A stretch of DNA of 64,000 nt from Oscillatoria princeps RMCB-10 (GCA_019359235.1 JAHHHT010000035.1:1-64000), one strand, 5' to 3'; positions 37,296 to 47,444 are shown, counted from the first letter of the stretch. Program-made: numbers and translations. The notes: generated from the sequence alone by a model not told the origin.

Positions 37296-38069
37296 ATGCC
37301 AACGAAAATTAAGGTTCTCCGAGACACGATTTTCAAACTGAAGCCGATTCCATCGGAGGAGCTTCCCGTAGCAGAAAAATACGAAATTAAAGCCGGGAAA
37401 GAATTTGAACTCCACTCCTACTCCTACGTTCGCAATCACATTCGATTTGCGCTCAGCAAGGATTTCTTCAAAGGGCGGAATACTTGGTACGCCTTTGGGA
37501 AACACGTGCAGATCGTCACCGACCGGCGCAAACCCCCTATTTCCTCACCCTCTGGAGCCGGCAGCGTCAAGCTGTCAGTCCCTTACAAGTCCCAACTCGA
37601 CAACTGGTACAACCCGACAGGCTCTTGCAATGTCACGTCCCTGGCCATGTGTTTGGAGTACCTGGGCGCTTCTCGCAAGAGCAGTTCGGGCCAATTTGAG
37701 GATGAGCTTTACGAGTACGCCGAAAATCGCGGTCTGAGCCGGCACGAGCCATTAGATTTGGCCAAGATTGTGGAAGTTTATGGCTGCCGCGATGACTTCA
37801 ACCCCAATGCTACGATCGAGGAGGCAAAACGGTGGTTAGCCGGCGGCAATCCCGCAGTTATCCACGGGTACTTCACCTCTTTTGGCCACATTCTCGTCCT
37901 GGTCGGTTATGACAGTAACGGCTTTATCGTCCACGACCCCTACGGGGAGTGGTTCGCCACCGGCTATCGCACAGACCTCAGCGGTGCCAATCTCCAATAC
38001 TCTTATGACCTGATCCGCCAGACCTGCATCCCAGACGGGGACTTCTGGGTTCACTTTCTCTCGCGGTAA
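37296..38069 (+). CDS. C39-like cysteine peptidase family protein
   Basis: 257 residues. The N-terminal 85 residues form a separate beta-rich module (SH3-like by appearance). The C39/papain-like core begins at VPYKSQLDNWYNPTGSCN with Cys111, then His198 in FGHILVLVGYD and Asp214 in VHDPYGEW, the expected Cys-His-Asp order. There is no signal peptide or membrane segment, so unlike bacteriocin-processing C39 domains it is a free-standing protein. The Anbu-type gene follows 260 bp downstream on the same strand. Confidence 0.85.
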   Translation: MPTKIKVLRDTIFKLKPIPSEELPVAEKYEIKAGKEFELHSYSYVRNHIRFALSKDFFKGRNTWYAFGKHVQIVTDRRKPPISSPSGAGSVKLSVPYKSQLDNWYNPTGSCNVTSLAMCLEYLGASRKSSSGQFEDELYEYAENRGLSRHEPLDLAKIVEVYGCRDDFNPNATIEEAKRWLAGGNPAVIHGYFTSFGHILVLVGYDSNGFIVHDPYGEWFATGYRTDLSGANLQYSYDLIRQTCIPDGDFWVHFLSR

Positions 38070-38329
38070 AAACCAAAAGCAACGCCTAACATCCGGATGA
38101 TTGCTTTTATATTAATTTCGGGTCGTGCTTTTATTTAAGTTTCATCCGGAAGAAATTGATTAGCCGGATATGTCTGCCGGTGGCGCTCGGGTTGGCGCAC
38201 CCGGCGGACTTTTTCCTTTGAACCGCAGCAGGCGTCTGGGAAAACCGGCAGCGCCACCGCCGGATTTCAATAGCCAGAGAACCTGATGCGGGCCGGCAGA
38301 AATAATAAGATTGATAAAGGTCTTTTCTA

Positions 38330-39109
38330 ATGGCTGACTTCATGACCTATTGCCTTGGTATCCTTACCCGTTCTGGTTTAGTTATGGCTGCAGACTCGCG
38401 CACCAATGCGGGAGTCGATTATATCTCCACCTACCAGAAACTGTTTGATTTTTCCAATCCGGGGGAGCGGGTGATCGCGATCTGCACCTCAGGGAACCTG
38501 TCGATGACCCAAGCCGCTCTAACCTTGCTGCGCAAAGACCTCAAGGCTCAGGAGGGCACCAGTCTCCACAGCTTGCCAACCCTGTACGACGTCGCTCGCT
38601 ATGTCGGGGATAAAATCCGCCACATCCAGGAGCAAGACAAGTCTTGGCTGAAACAAGACGGCATTAACGCTCAGTGCAGCATACTTTTAGGTGGCCAAAT
38701 AAAAGGAGAAGAAGCGGGACTGTATCTCGTGTACAGCCAGGGAAACTGCATTCACACCACCAAGGAAACGCCATTTCTCCAGATTGGCGAAACCAAATAT
38801 GGCAAGCCGATTCTAGACCGCACTATCAGCTTTGAAACCCCCTTGGAAGCGGCGGCGAAATGCGCCCTGCTGTCGATTGACTCGACGATGAAGTCCAACA
38901 TTTCTGTCGGCCCCCCCATTAACATGGTAATGTACGAAACTGACTCCTTTATTATCCGGCACCAGCTGCAACTGCGTCTGGGAGATCCCTATCTGGCCAA
39001 GATTCGCAAGTCGTGGGAAGAACACCTGAAAAAGGCTTTCGATCAAATGCCCAATATCGACTGGCAGCATACTGAGGATTGTAAAGCACCAGACGTCCTC
39101 ATCGACTGA
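38330..39109 (+). CDS. Anbu-type proteasome-like protease
   Basis: 259 residues. The block MTYCLGILTRSGLVMAADSR followed by TNAGVDYISTY is characteristic of Anbu (bacterial proteasome homologue), an Ntn-hydrolase relative of HslV whose N-terminal Thr is the presumed nucleophile. The annotated ATG at 38330 has an AAGG site upstream and would add MADF before the MTYC start; the in-frame ATG at 38342 gives the canonical N-terminus with Thr at position 2. Anbu usually clusters with transglutaminase, alpha-E and ATP-grasp genes; none is seen here. Substrates are unknown. Confidence 0.88.
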   Translation: MADFMTYCLGILTRSGLVMAADSRTNAGVDYISTYQKLFDFSNPGERVIAICTSGNLSMTQAALTLLRKDLKAQEGTSLHSLPTLYDVARYVGDKIRHIQEQDKSWLKQDGINAQCSILLGGQIKGEEAGLYLVYSQGNCIHTTKETPFLQIGETKYGKPILDRTISFETPLEAAAKCALLSIDSTMKSNISVGPPINMVMYETDSFIIRHQLQLRLGDPYLAKIRKSWEEHLKKAFDQMPNIDWQHTEDCKAPDVLID

Positions 39110-39421
39110 TTTCACCGGCAGCACCTCTTTTTCGCACATAGCGCATTTGGCAGCGTCTAGTATAGCAGTAGCCACTTAGGGAACGGACGTAGGACAGGCG
39201 TTCCCTCCGACCCTGTACCTTAGGTTAAGACGTAGGACAGGCGTCTCGCCTGTCCCTATACCTGCTATGAGATGCCTTGTCCATTACTGAGCTGTCTATT
39301 GCTATAACTTTTGGATCTGGTGTGTTACGCGAAGCGTACCGCACCGTCCTTGTGGAAGGCGCGCCGGTACAAACAAACACAACATCCAGAAACCAAGTTC
39401 CTGAAAGAACCCAAAATTGCC
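39110..39421. other. spacer holding MITE F
   Basis: 312 bp between convergent genes; about half is the MITE-like element at 39161-39306. No gene seen. Confidence 0.65.
39161..39306. mobile_element. MITE copy F
   Basis: Starts tatagcagtagccacttagg (identical to copy C) and ends tgagctgtctattgctata. The interior shares ggacgtaggacaggcgttcc with copy C. Confidence 0.78.
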
Positions 39422-41665
39422 TCACCCCCTAAAACCGCGAAGCACCCGAAAAATATCCGAAAAATCATCTGTCCACAGGGGAGCGCCCCCAGTTTTCGGG
39501 ATTGGCTGCCAGCGCGAGTCACTGGCGAGGGTGCCAAAATCCCCCTGCTGGCGGGCGAGCAGCACCCAGAGAGAGGGAGATTTCCCCTTTTCCCTCTCGG
39601 CGGGAGAAATCTCCCGCTGCAACTGCCGCAGTGCTGACAGCCCTAAATGACGCGCTAAAGCGCCCAAGACAGGCTCTAGATTAATAGATCGGTTGCTAAT
39701 ATGAATTGCAACTAAACCCTGTTGGTTTAACTTCCTGAAATAAAGCTGTAGGGCTTCCTGCGTCACCAGATGTGCGGGAATTGAATCAGAACTAAAAACA
39801 TCCACAACAATTAAGTCATAAAAATTGTCTTTTCTCTCCGCCAGTCGCAAACGAGCGTCCCCTAAGACAACCGACAAAGGCGCTTTTGAGTCTTGCAGGA
39901 ATGTGAAATAATTGGGGTTGCGAGCCAGCTTCTCCACCGCCGGATCTATCTCGTAAAATGTCCACTCTTGACCCGGCGTTGAGTAGGCGGCAAGGCTTCC
40001 GACTCCCAGCCCCAGCACGGCAATTTTAGACAGGCGTCCGGTGTGATTAAAATACTGGAAGACTTGGCCAGCAGGCCCGGTGGGATGGTAGTAGGTGAGG
40101 GGTTCGCGCCGGCGCTGCGGGTCAAAGCTTTGTCTTCCCTGGACAGTAGTGCCGTGCAGCAGAGTGTGCGCCTCTCTGGCCCTGTCACGCACAACCTGGT
40201 AACTTCCAAAAAAACTGCGCTCAGTTTTCATTACGCCGCTATGGCTTTCTAGAGAAAACTGGCTGAGCAGGAAAACCAAAGCTGTGGCTGTAACAAGGTA
40301 TTTAGCCCGCAGTTTAAAACCCAAATATATAACAAAAACCAGGAGCAAAGCAATCCCATTGCCACTCAAGCTTTCAGTCAAGGATGCTGGCTGGAAACCA
40401 AACAGCAGAACCCCGAATAAAATAACCAAACTGGTGCGCTGGGCGGAAGCGAGCTGCGCCGGCGCACCGGCGCTTGCGGAGAAAGCTTGCAGCAGCAGCA
40501 TACCGACCGACAGGAGCAGGGGGTACTCCAGCACAGAGCGAAAGAGCAGGGGAGCGGCGATAGCATTGAACAGTCCGCCGAGGACACCGCCGAAAGCAAC
40601 CCACAGGTAAAAACTGGTGAGGTGGTGGCTGCTAGGCCGGCTCCTTTGCAATTCCCCGTGAAAAGCGCAGCCGGCGGCAAACAATCCGAGCAGGTGCCAG
40701 GGAAGCACAAGCCAAACCGGCTGCATCACTTTCAGCAAAAATAAAACAATCAGTGAGGCGAACAAGAAAGGTGAAAGCACCACCACCGTCTTGTGAGGCA
40801 AGAGCGGTTGGCGGGCGAACGTCACAATGAATGTCAGCAGGTAAACGGCCAAAGGAACAGCCCACAGCAGCGGCACAGCTGCAATATCTGCTGTCAGATA
40901 GGCGGTGACTCCTTGAAGTAAACTGGACGGAATAAACGACAGCAACACCCACTGAGATCGCCCTGCGGCAAATGGGAAAACAGATGTAACGAATGCAGGT
41001 CCGGTGTTTTCTCGCTCTGCCTGGGTTGCCGGTAGAGAGGCGACTCGGCGCTCTACATCCGGCACCGAGTTTTGAGGCGAACGCCACCGGCACACCGCAC
41101 AGCCAAGCGCCAGCAAAACCAGCAATCCGTAACCTTCAGCCCACAGCCAACTTTGGCGGGTTAGGGAAAAATTCGGCTCAATGAGGGTGGGATAGCTGAG
41201 CAGCCCTAACAGGCTGCCCAAGTTACTGGCACTATAAAGAAAATAGGGGTCTTGACTGCTGGGGTGTCCCGTGCCGGCAAACCACTTCTGCACCAGAGGA
41301 GCCGTGGTAGAAACAACAAAAAAGGGCAAGCCGGCGGAAACCAGCAGCAGCGCTAGCAACCCAGGGATGGGACTGCCATCCTGAGGGGGAACCCAACTCT
41401 TAGACACTGCTACCGGCAAACAGGCGACCGGCAGCAGGAGTAAAATACTGTGAGTGACCGCTTGCCGGCGAGCGCCCCACCAAGCCGTTGTGAGGTGCCC
41501 GTAGCCATAACCGAGCAATAAAATGGCTTGAAAAAAGAACAGGCAAGTGTTCCATACGGATGGGGAGCCGCCCAAGAGCGGTAGAATCATCTTGGCAACC
41601 ATCAACTGCGCCCAGAAAAGCAGGAAGGCGCTGACAAAAAGAGTCAAGGAGAAAAGAATTAGCAC
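39422..41665 (-). CDS. membrane-fused spermidine-synthase-like protein (paralogue 2)
   Basis: 747 residues, GTG start after AGGAG. About ten or more hydrophobic helices fill residues 1-450. The C-terminal part is a Rossmann methyltransferase-like domain related to spermidine synthase: IAVLGLGVGSLAAY (SAM/decarboxylated-SAM loop), FYEIDPAVEKLA, VVLGDARLRLAE and DLIVVDVFSSDSIPAHL. Such fused proteins are common but their product is unproven; a polyamine role is inference. It lies 37 bp downstream of its paralogue, probably in one operon. Confidence 0.85.
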   Translation of the reverse strand: MLILFSLTLFVSAFLLFWAQLMVAKMILPLLGGSPSVWNTCLFFFQAILLLGYGYGHLTTAWWGARRQAVTHSILLLLPVACLPVAVSKSWVPPQDGSPIPGLLALLLVSAGLPFFVVSTTAPLVQKWFAGTGHPSSQDPYFLYSASNLGSLLGLLSYPTLIEPNFSLTRQSWLWAEGYGLLVLLALGCAVCRWRSPQNSVPDVERRVASLPATQAERENTGPAFVTSVFPFAAGRSQWVLLSFIPSSLLQGVTAYLTADIAAVPLLWAVPLAVYLLTFIVTFARQPLLPHKTVVVLSPFLFASLIVLFLLKVMQPVWLVLPWHLLGLFAAGCAFHGELQRSRPSSHHLTSFYLWVAFGGVLGGLFNAIAAPLLFRSVLEYPLLLSVGMLLLQAFSASAGAPAQLASAQRTSLVILFGVLLFGFQPASLTESLSGNGIALLLVFVIYLGFKLRAKYLVTATALVFLLSQFSLESHSGVMKTERSFFGSYQVVRDRAREAHTLLHGTTVQGRQSFDPQRRREPLTYYHPTGPAGQVFQYFNHTGRLSKIAVLGLGVGSLAAYSTPGQEWTFYEIDPAVEKLARNPNYFTFLQDSKAPLSVVLGDARLRLAERKDNFYDLIVVDVFSSDSIPAHLVTQEALQLYFRKLNQQGLVAIHISNRSINLEPVLGALARHLGLSALRQLQREISPAEREKGKSPSLWVLLARQQGDFGTLASDSRWQPIPKTGGAPLWTDDFSDIFRVLRGFRG

Positions 41666-41702
41666 CGGCGCTGGCTCCTAGAAAACTTGCTGGCTGTGGC
41701 GC

Positions 41703-44036
41703 TTAACCCCTAAAACCGCGAAACACTCGAAAGATATCCGAAAAATCATCCGCCCACAGGGGAGCCCCCCCAGTTGCGGGGACCGGCTGCCAGCGCGAGT
41801 CACTGGCGAGGTTGCCAAAATCCCCCTGCTGGCGGGCGAGCAGCACCCAGTGAGAGGGAGATTTCCCCTTTTCCCTCTCGGCGGGAGAAATCTCCCGCTG
41901 CAACTGTCGCAGTGCTGACAGCCCTAAATGACGCGCTAAACCGCCCAAGACAGGCTCTAGATTAATGTAGCGGTTGGAGATATTAATCGCCAGTAAACCC
42001 TGTTCGGTCAACTTGCTGAAATACAGCTGGATGGCTTCCCGCGTTACCAGGTGGACTGGAATAGAATCCGAGCTAAACGCATCCATGACCAGCAAGTCAT
42101 AGTAACTGTCCGGCACCGACGCCAGTCGCAGGCGAGCGTCCCCTAATACCACAGAAAAAGGCGCTTTTGAGTCTTGCAGGAAGGTGAAATAATTGGCGTT
42201 GCGAGCCAGCTTTTCCACCGCCGGATCTATCTCGTAAAATGTCCACTCTTGCCCCGGTGCTGAGTAGGCTGCCAGCGTCCCAATTCCCAGCCCCAGCACG
42301 GCAACGCGAGACAGGCGCTGGCTGGCATTCAAAGACTGGAATACTTGCCCGATAGGGCCAGTGCGGTAAAAATATGTCAGGGGTTCGCGCCGGCGCTGCG
42401 GGTCGAGACTTTGCTTTCCGTGCAGGGTTGTGCCGTGCAAGAGACTGCGGTATTCTCCGCGCCGGTCAGTCACAACCCGGTTCACCCCAAAAAAACTGCG
42501 GTCGATGTGGAGGACTCCCCCCATGTTTCCCAGAGCAAACTGGCTCAGCATAACAATTAAGATCGAGCCGGTGACAAGCCGCCCCAGCCCTAGGGAAAAA
42601 GCGTAAAACATGGCAGCCAGCAGGCTAAATGCCACCAGATTGCCCAACAGGTTGTCCGTGAAGCCTTTGGGATCGAACCCAACGATGAGAGCGCCGAATA
42701 ATAACCCTAAGCTCACCCGTCTGGTCGTCCGCAATTTCAAGTTAAAAAATGAAAATTTCTCCCAGTTGCCTTTTTCCGCCAATTCACTCGCTCGGTGGGG
42801 TTGACTTTTGGCTTGTTCAGAGGTATACTCTCCCGCAAGCAAGATGCTGAGTGACATGACGAGAGGGTACTCCAGAACAGAGGGAAACAGCAAGGGGGCT
42901 GCGAGCGCATTAAACCAGCCCCCGAGGACACCGCCGAAAGCAACCCACAGGTAAAAACTGGTGAGGTGCTGGCTGCTAGGCCGGCTCTTTTGCAATTCCC
43001 CGTGAAAAACGCAGCCGGCGACAAAGAAGCCCGCTAAATGCAAGGGAAGCAACAGCCACACCGGCTGCATCACCTTCAGCAAAGATAAAATAATCAGTGG
43101 CGTCAGTAATAAAGGCAGCAGCGCCACCAAAGTCTTGTGGGGCAAGAGCGGTTTGCTGGCAAAGGTCAAAATGAACGTCAGCAGATAAATCGCCAGAGGA
43201 ACAGCCCACAGCAGCGGCAGAGAAGCAATATCTGTTGTAATATAAGTGGTGACTCCTAAAAGCAAGCTGGACGGAATAAACGACAGCAACACCCACCGAG
43301 ATCGCTGTGCAGCAGATGGGGGAGCAGCTGTAGCGGATGTAGAGCCGGTTTCTTCTCCATCTGTTTGTGTCAAAGGTAGAGACGCGACATGTTGCGTTTG
43401 TTTATCCGCTACATCACGCACTGTTTGCACCGGCACGGCGTTTTGAGGCGAACGCCACAGGCACGCGGCGCACCCGAGCGTCAGAAAAATCAGCAATCCG
43501 TAACCGGCAGCCCACAGCCAACTCTGCTGCGTTAGGGAAAAATTCGGCTCAATGAGGATGGGGTAGCTGAGCAGTCCTAACATGCTGCCAAGGTTGCTGG
43601 CAATATAGAGGAAATAGGGGTCTTGACTGCTGGGGTGTCCCGTGCCGGCAAACCACTTCTGCACCAGAGGAGCACTGGTAGAAACCACAAAAAACGGGAT
43701 GCCGGTGGAAACCAGCAACAGCGCTAGCAACCAGGGAATAGGATTGGCATTTGCAGGGGGAATCCAACCCTTAGGAACGGCAACCGGCAAAAAAGCGACC
43801 GGCACCAGGAGGAGAAAGCTGTGAATCACCGCTTGCCGGCGCGTTTCCCACCACCTTGTTGTGAGGTGCCCGTATGCGTAACCGAGCAATAAAGTGCCTT
43901 GAAAAAAGAACTGGCAGGTGTTCCAAACAGCGGGAGATCCGCCCAAGAGCGGTAGAATCATCTTGGCGACCATCAGCTGCACCCAAAACAGCAGGAAAGC
44001 GCTCATAAAAAGCGTCACAGAGAAAAGAACCAGCAA
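41703..44036 (-). CDS. membrane-fused spermidine-synthase-like protein (paralogue 1)
   Basis: 777 residues, TTG start after AGGAG. Same architecture as the downstream gene: N-terminal multi-helix membrane part (QLMVAKMILPLLGGSP near the start) and C-terminal synthase-like domain (VAVLGLGIGTLAAYS, FYEIDPAVEKLARN, DLLVMDAFSSDSIPVHL). The two proteins are nearly identical over the last 150 residues and in the N-terminal third, but differ in the middle, including a 12-residue insert after CLWRSPQNAVP and a longer segment near residue 400. A tandem duplication. Confidence 0.85.
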   Translation of the reverse strand: MLVLFSVTLFMSAFLLFWVQLMVAKMILPLLGGSPAVWNTCQFFFQGTLLLGYAYGHLTTRWWETRRQAVIHSFLLLVPVAFLPVAVPKGWIPPANANPIPWLLALLLVSTGIPFFVVSTSAPLVQKWFAGTGHPSSQDPYFLYIASNLGSMLGLLSYPILIEPNFSLTQQSWLWAAGYGLLIFLTLGCAACLWRSPQNAVPVQTVRDVADKQTQHVASLPLTQTDGEETGSTSATAAPPSAAQRSRWVLLSFIPSSLLLGVTTYITTDIASLPLLWAVPLAIYLLTFILTFASKPLLPHKTLVALLPLLLTPLIILSLLKVMQPVWLLLPLHLAGFFVAGCVFHGELQKSRPSSQHLTSFYLWVAFGGVLGGWFNALAAPLLFPSVLEYPLVMSLSILLAGEYTSEQAKSQPHRASELAEKGNWEKFSFFNLKLRTTRRVSLGLLFGALIVGFDPKGFTDNLLGNLVAFSLLAAMFYAFSLGLGRLVTGSILIVMLSQFALGNMGGVLHIDRSFFGVNRVVTDRRGEYRSLLHGTTLHGKQSLDPQRRREPLTYFYRTGPIGQVFQSLNASQRLSRVAVLGLGIGTLAAYSAPGQEWTFYEIDPAVEKLARNANYFTFLQDSKAPFSVVLGDARLRLASVPDSYYDLLVMDAFSSDSIPVHLVTREAIQLYFSKLTEQGLLAINISNRYINLEPVLGGLARHLGLSALRQLQREISPAEREKGKSPSHWVLLARQQGDFGNLASDSRWQPVPATGGAPLWADDFSDIFRVFRGFRG

Positions 44037-44286
44037 CGGCGTTAGCTCCTGGGGAAGTAACTAGCTGATTGAAATTATCGCTCAGATGAAGAAGGGGCAG
44101 CCAGCAGAGCCGCAGAAACTCGCACCGGTGCCGGCGGGCACTTCGAGGCGAGACGCCTGTAGGAAGATAACAAACGATAGTTCAGGCTGTCCCTCTTTCG
44201 CTAACAAAAAAGTCAGACAATCGACTGGCAGAAATTCCCTTTCCCCTTCTGCGAGCTCTGCGCCTGAAGCAATTCAAATCATCCCC

Positions 44287-45381
44287 CTACATCATCCCCC
44301 GCAACACCTGCCGAATCAAATGCGCCGGCACTTGATCCGTCACCGTCGCCGCACCAATGTGAGCCGGCAGCACAAACCGCACCTTCCCCCCCTTCACCTT
44401 CTTATCCGTTTGCAAACTCTCGGCAATCTCGTCAACATCCAGCCCCGCCGGCAACTTCACCGGCAGTCCCGCCTTTTTAATCAGCGCCAGCTGCCGGCGG
44501 TCGCACTCTTTGTCCCACATTTCCAGCGCCACCGCCAGCTGGCCCGCCACCACCATGCCAATCGCCACCGCCTCGCCGTGAATCACCGACTTGTAGCCGG
44601 TTAAACTTTCCACCGCATGACCGATCGTGTGACCGTAGTTGAGAATCGCCCTCAGATCGGATTCTTTTTCATCTTGCATTACCACATCAGCCTTACTTTG
44701 GCAAGACCAGCTGAGAATTTCTTGCAAAACACCGGCATCGAGATATCGCAACTCGTCAAGGCGCTTGCACTCCTCGAGCACCTCAAACAGCGGCTGATTC
44801 CAAATGACGCCGTACTTGATCACCTCCGCCATGCCGGCTTTGAACTCCCTTGCCGGCAGCGTTTGCAGCACCTGCGGGTCAATGAGCACCAAGCTCGGCT
44901 GGTAAAACGCGCCGATTAAATTCTTGCCCTTGGGGTGGTTGACGCCGGTTTTGCCGCCTATCGAAGCGTCCACCATCGCCAGCAGTGTGGTTGGCACCTG
45001 CACGAAGTGAATCCCGCGCAGCCAAGTCGCAGCCGCAAAGCCGGTCATGTCCCCAATCACGCCCCCCCCCAGCGCCACCATCGTTGACGAGCGTTCCAGG
45101 CGGCTTTCCAGAGCGGCGCTGTAGATTTTTTGGACAGATTCCAGAGTTTTGTACTGCTCGCCGTCGGGGAGGATGCAGCGCTCGACAGCAAACCCAGCTG
45201 ACTCCATAGAAGCAACAGCCCCCTGTCCGTAATGCCCAAACACCACCGGGCTAGAAACCAGCAAAACCTTCTTTCCCAGATTCAGCGGCTGCATCTGTGC
45301 GCCCAGCGCATTGAGCCCGCCGGCGGCGATCGCAATGTCATAGGACTGCTGCGGTAGATTAACGCGGATGACAGAAGTCAT
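44287..45381 (-). CDS. aroB: 3-dehydroquinate synthase
   Basis: Second step of the shikimate pathway, NAD-dependent and metal-dependent. 364 residues from ATG 45381 ([16 protein letters not shown]); the frame opens two codons earlier with TTG. Key motifs are [55 protein letters not shown] with metal-binding His, and [10 protein letters not shown]. Divergent from petL, with about 90 bp between the starts. Confidence 0.97.
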   Translation of the reverse strand: MTSVIRVNLPQQSYDIAIAAGGLNALGAQMQPLNLGKKVLLVSSPVVFGHYGQGAVASMESAGFAVERCILPDGEQYKTLESVQKIYSAALESRLERSSTMVALGGGVIGDMTGFAAATWLRGIHFVQVPTTLLAMVDASIGGKTGVNHPKGKNLIGAFYQPSLVLIDPQVLQTLPAREFKAGMAEVIKYGVIWNQPLFEVLEECKRLDELRYLDAGVLQEILSWSCQSKADVVMQDEKESDLRAILNYGHTIGHAVESLTGYKSVIHGEAVAIGMVVAGQLAVALEMWDKECDRRQLALIKKAGLPVKLPAGLDVDEIAESLQTDKKVKGGKVRFVLPAHIGAATVTDQVPAHLIRQVLRGMM

Positions 45382-45472
45382 GGCCAAGACCCAATCAACA
45401 AGAGGTTGCGGGCTGTATTGTATCGCACCCCATGTTTCAATAATTGTAATCGCTTTTTATGGAGAAATGTAA

Positions 45473-45574
45473 ATGACCGCATCTGGAATCGTCACTTACG
45501 CCGTGCTTGTCGGTGGTGCCTTTGTCCTCGCAGCGGGGCTGATGTTTGGCTTTCGCGCCATCAAGCTGATCTGA
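45473..45574 (+). CDS. petL: cytochrome b6f complex subunit PetL
   Basis: 33 residues: a short N-terminus (MTASGIVTYAV), one membrane helix and the ending FGFRAIKLI. The length, single helix and terminal AIKLI match cyanobacterial PetL, a small stabilising subunit of cytochrome b6f. GGAG lies 8-9 bases before the ATG. It is too short for routine gene callers. PetM and PetN have different ends, so PetL is preferred. Confidence 0.82.
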   Translation: MTASGIVTYAVLVGGAFVLAAGLMFGFRAIKLI

Positions 45575-45582
45575 GCAGCAGG

Positions 45583-45720
45583 GTGCGTTCCGCCGGCTCG
45601 CTCCCCCCACAGAGGGAATAATGGCTGGCGCGGAACGCACCCCACCTTCCCAGTTGGGTGCGTTCCGCCGGCAATTGCCCCCTTTGTGGGGGAATTGATC
45701 GCCCGGAACGCACCGCACCC
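45583..45720. repeat. GGGTGCGTTCCGCCGGC repeats
   Basis: Two imperfect palindromes built on gggtgcgttccgccggc and its complement (cggaacgcacc), back to back after petL. They may act as a terminator for petL and the convergent radical SAM gene. Confidence 0.65.
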
Positions 45721-47292
45721 CTAACTGGCGAGCCTCACCGGCACCCGCCGGTCAGCCTCTTGCGCCAGAAACTCAGCCAGCTGCGCCTCAATCTGGTCGC
45801 GGACAATCTGGCGGTACTCCAGAAAATGCTCATTGTGGGCGCAAACTGTGAGATAGTGATCCCAAACCCCCGGATTGCGCTTCATAATGCTGAACAGGTG
45901 GTGCCAGAACTTCCAGCGAGTCTTGCGCTTCACCCCCTGACGCCAGCAGACAATCAGCAGGGCTCGCAAATCCACCCAGCTCGGCCACTTAAACGGCGGG
46001 TGGCACGCCGGAGCGCCCAGCATCAAAAAACACCGGTAGGTGCGGTCAATATATTGCTCAGCATCGTACAGCTGCCAAAACGCTTCCACATATTCCCGGG
46101 CAATCTCTTCTAGCGGTCGAGTCGGGATAAAATTCATCAGAGTCGTCTGGTTGATAGTGCCATCCTTATTCCCCAGTCGCCCCTCTTTTTCCAGCCGGTT
46201 CCACAGACCTGTGTGGGGCAGGGCTTGCAACATGGCAAAAGTTGTGGTAGGAATAGATCCCGCTTCTACGAAGCGGACAATCCGCTCGCCGGCCCCTTTC
46301 TTTTCCCCATCAAATCCAATAATAAACCCAGCCATTGGCCGCAGCCCCGCCCGCGTGATGGTTTCCACAGACTCAATCAGAGAATTGCGGGTATTTTGGA
46401 ACTTCTTCGTCAGCTGCAAGCTCTCTTCATCCGGCGTTTCAATCCCCAAAAACACCGCATCAAAATAGCACTCCACCATCAGCTGCATCAGTTCTGGGTC
46501 TTGCGCCAGGTCAACAGACGCCTCCGTATTAAACCGGAAAGGATACTGGTGTTCCGCTTGCCAGACTTTCAACTCTTTCAGAAATAACTTGACATTGCGC
46601 TTATTGCCAATAAAGTTATCATCCACCATGAAAACGCTGCGCCGCCACCCCAGCTCGTAGAGGCAATCCAACTCAGCCAGCAGCTGCTGCGGCGTCTTCG
46701 TGCGCGGTTTGCGACCGTACAGGGTAATAATATCGCAGAATTCGCACTGGAAGGGACAGCCGCGAGAGAACTGTACCGACATCGAATCGTAGGCGTCTAA
46801 CTCCAGCAAATCGAAGCGGGGGATGGGGGTGCCGGTGACATCGGGTTTCTCGCCGCCGGCGGCGCGGAAAACGCCCCGGGTTTCGCCAAGCTCAACCGCC
46901 CCCACAAACATGGGCAGCGTGATTTCCCCTTCATCCAGAATCAGATAGTCCGCACCGGCTTGTTTTACTTCCTCCGGCAGAGAAGTTGGATAGGGCCCGC
47001 CGGCAGCCACACGCTTGCCGCGCCGCTTCGCTTCCCGGATTTGGGCGAGCAAGTCCGCTTTCTGGACAATCATCGCAGAGAAGATCACAATCTCCGCCCA
47101 CTCCCACTCCTCCTCCGTCACCGGTCGGATGTTGCGATCTACAAGCTTGAACTCCCACTCCTGCGGCAAGATAGCCGCCACCGTCACCAGCCCCAAGGGT
47201 GGCAGCAAAACCTTGCGATTCACCAGTTCCAGGATTTTTTCGTAAGACCAAAACGTTTTGGGAAACAGGGGATAAACCAGTAAAACCCGCAT
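45721..47292 (-). CDS. B12-binding-domain radical SAM protein (DUF4070)
   Basis: 523 residues from the ATG at 47292, preceded by GAGGAAG; the upstream open frame is unmatched. Residues 1-135 form a cobalamin-binding-like domain (VLLVYPLFPKTFWSYE). The radical SAM core follows, with the cluster cysteines 179, 183 and 186 in CPFQCEFC. The C-terminal DUF4070 part is near residue 380 onward (YDAEQYIDRTYRCF). Relatives in this B12-radical SAM group act in hopanoid and tetrapyrrole chemistry; the reaction here is not known. The DUF362 gene lies upstream on the same strand. Confidence 0.9.
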   Translation of the reverse strand: MRVLLVYPLFPKTFWSYEKILELVNRKVLLPPLGLVTVAAILPQEWEFKLVDRNIRPVTEEEWEWAEIVIFSAMIVQKADLLAQIREAKRRGKRVAAGGPYPTSLPEEVKQAGADYLILDEGEITLPMFVGAVELGETRGVFRAAGGEKPDVTGTPIPRFDLLELDAYDSMSVQFSRGCPFQCEFCDIITLYGRKPRTKTPQQLLAELDCLYELGWRRSVFMVDDNFIGNKRNVKLFLKELKVWQAEHQYPFRFNTEASVDLAQDPELMQLMVECYFDAVFLGIETPDEESLQLTKKFQNTRNSLIESVETITRAGLRPMAGFIIGFDGEKKGAGERIVRFVEAGSIPTTTFAMLQALPHTGLWNRLEKEGRLGNKDGTINQTTLMNFIPTRPLEEIAREYVEAFWQLYDAEQYIDRTYRCFLMLGAPACHPPFKWPSWVDLRALLIVCWRQGVKRKTRWKFWHHLFSIMKRNPGVWDHYLTVCAHNEHFLEYRQIVRDQIEAQLAEFLAQEADRRVPVRLAS

Positions 47293-47444
47293 GAATGACT
47301 TCCTCACACTGCTGCTAGCTGGACTTAAATAACTTAAGCTTAGCGCGTCCAAGCTGTTTTGCTTGAGATCGGAAACACTTTGGCAAAAGTAGGGTGCGCC
47401 GCCCCGCACCCCACTCGCATCGCATCAAAATCAGGGGCGCTTGC

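Noticed and set aside
44086-44604. 172-codon plus frame at the 3' end of aroB
   Set aside because: Overlaps aroB antisense; His/Arg/Gln-rich shadow translation.
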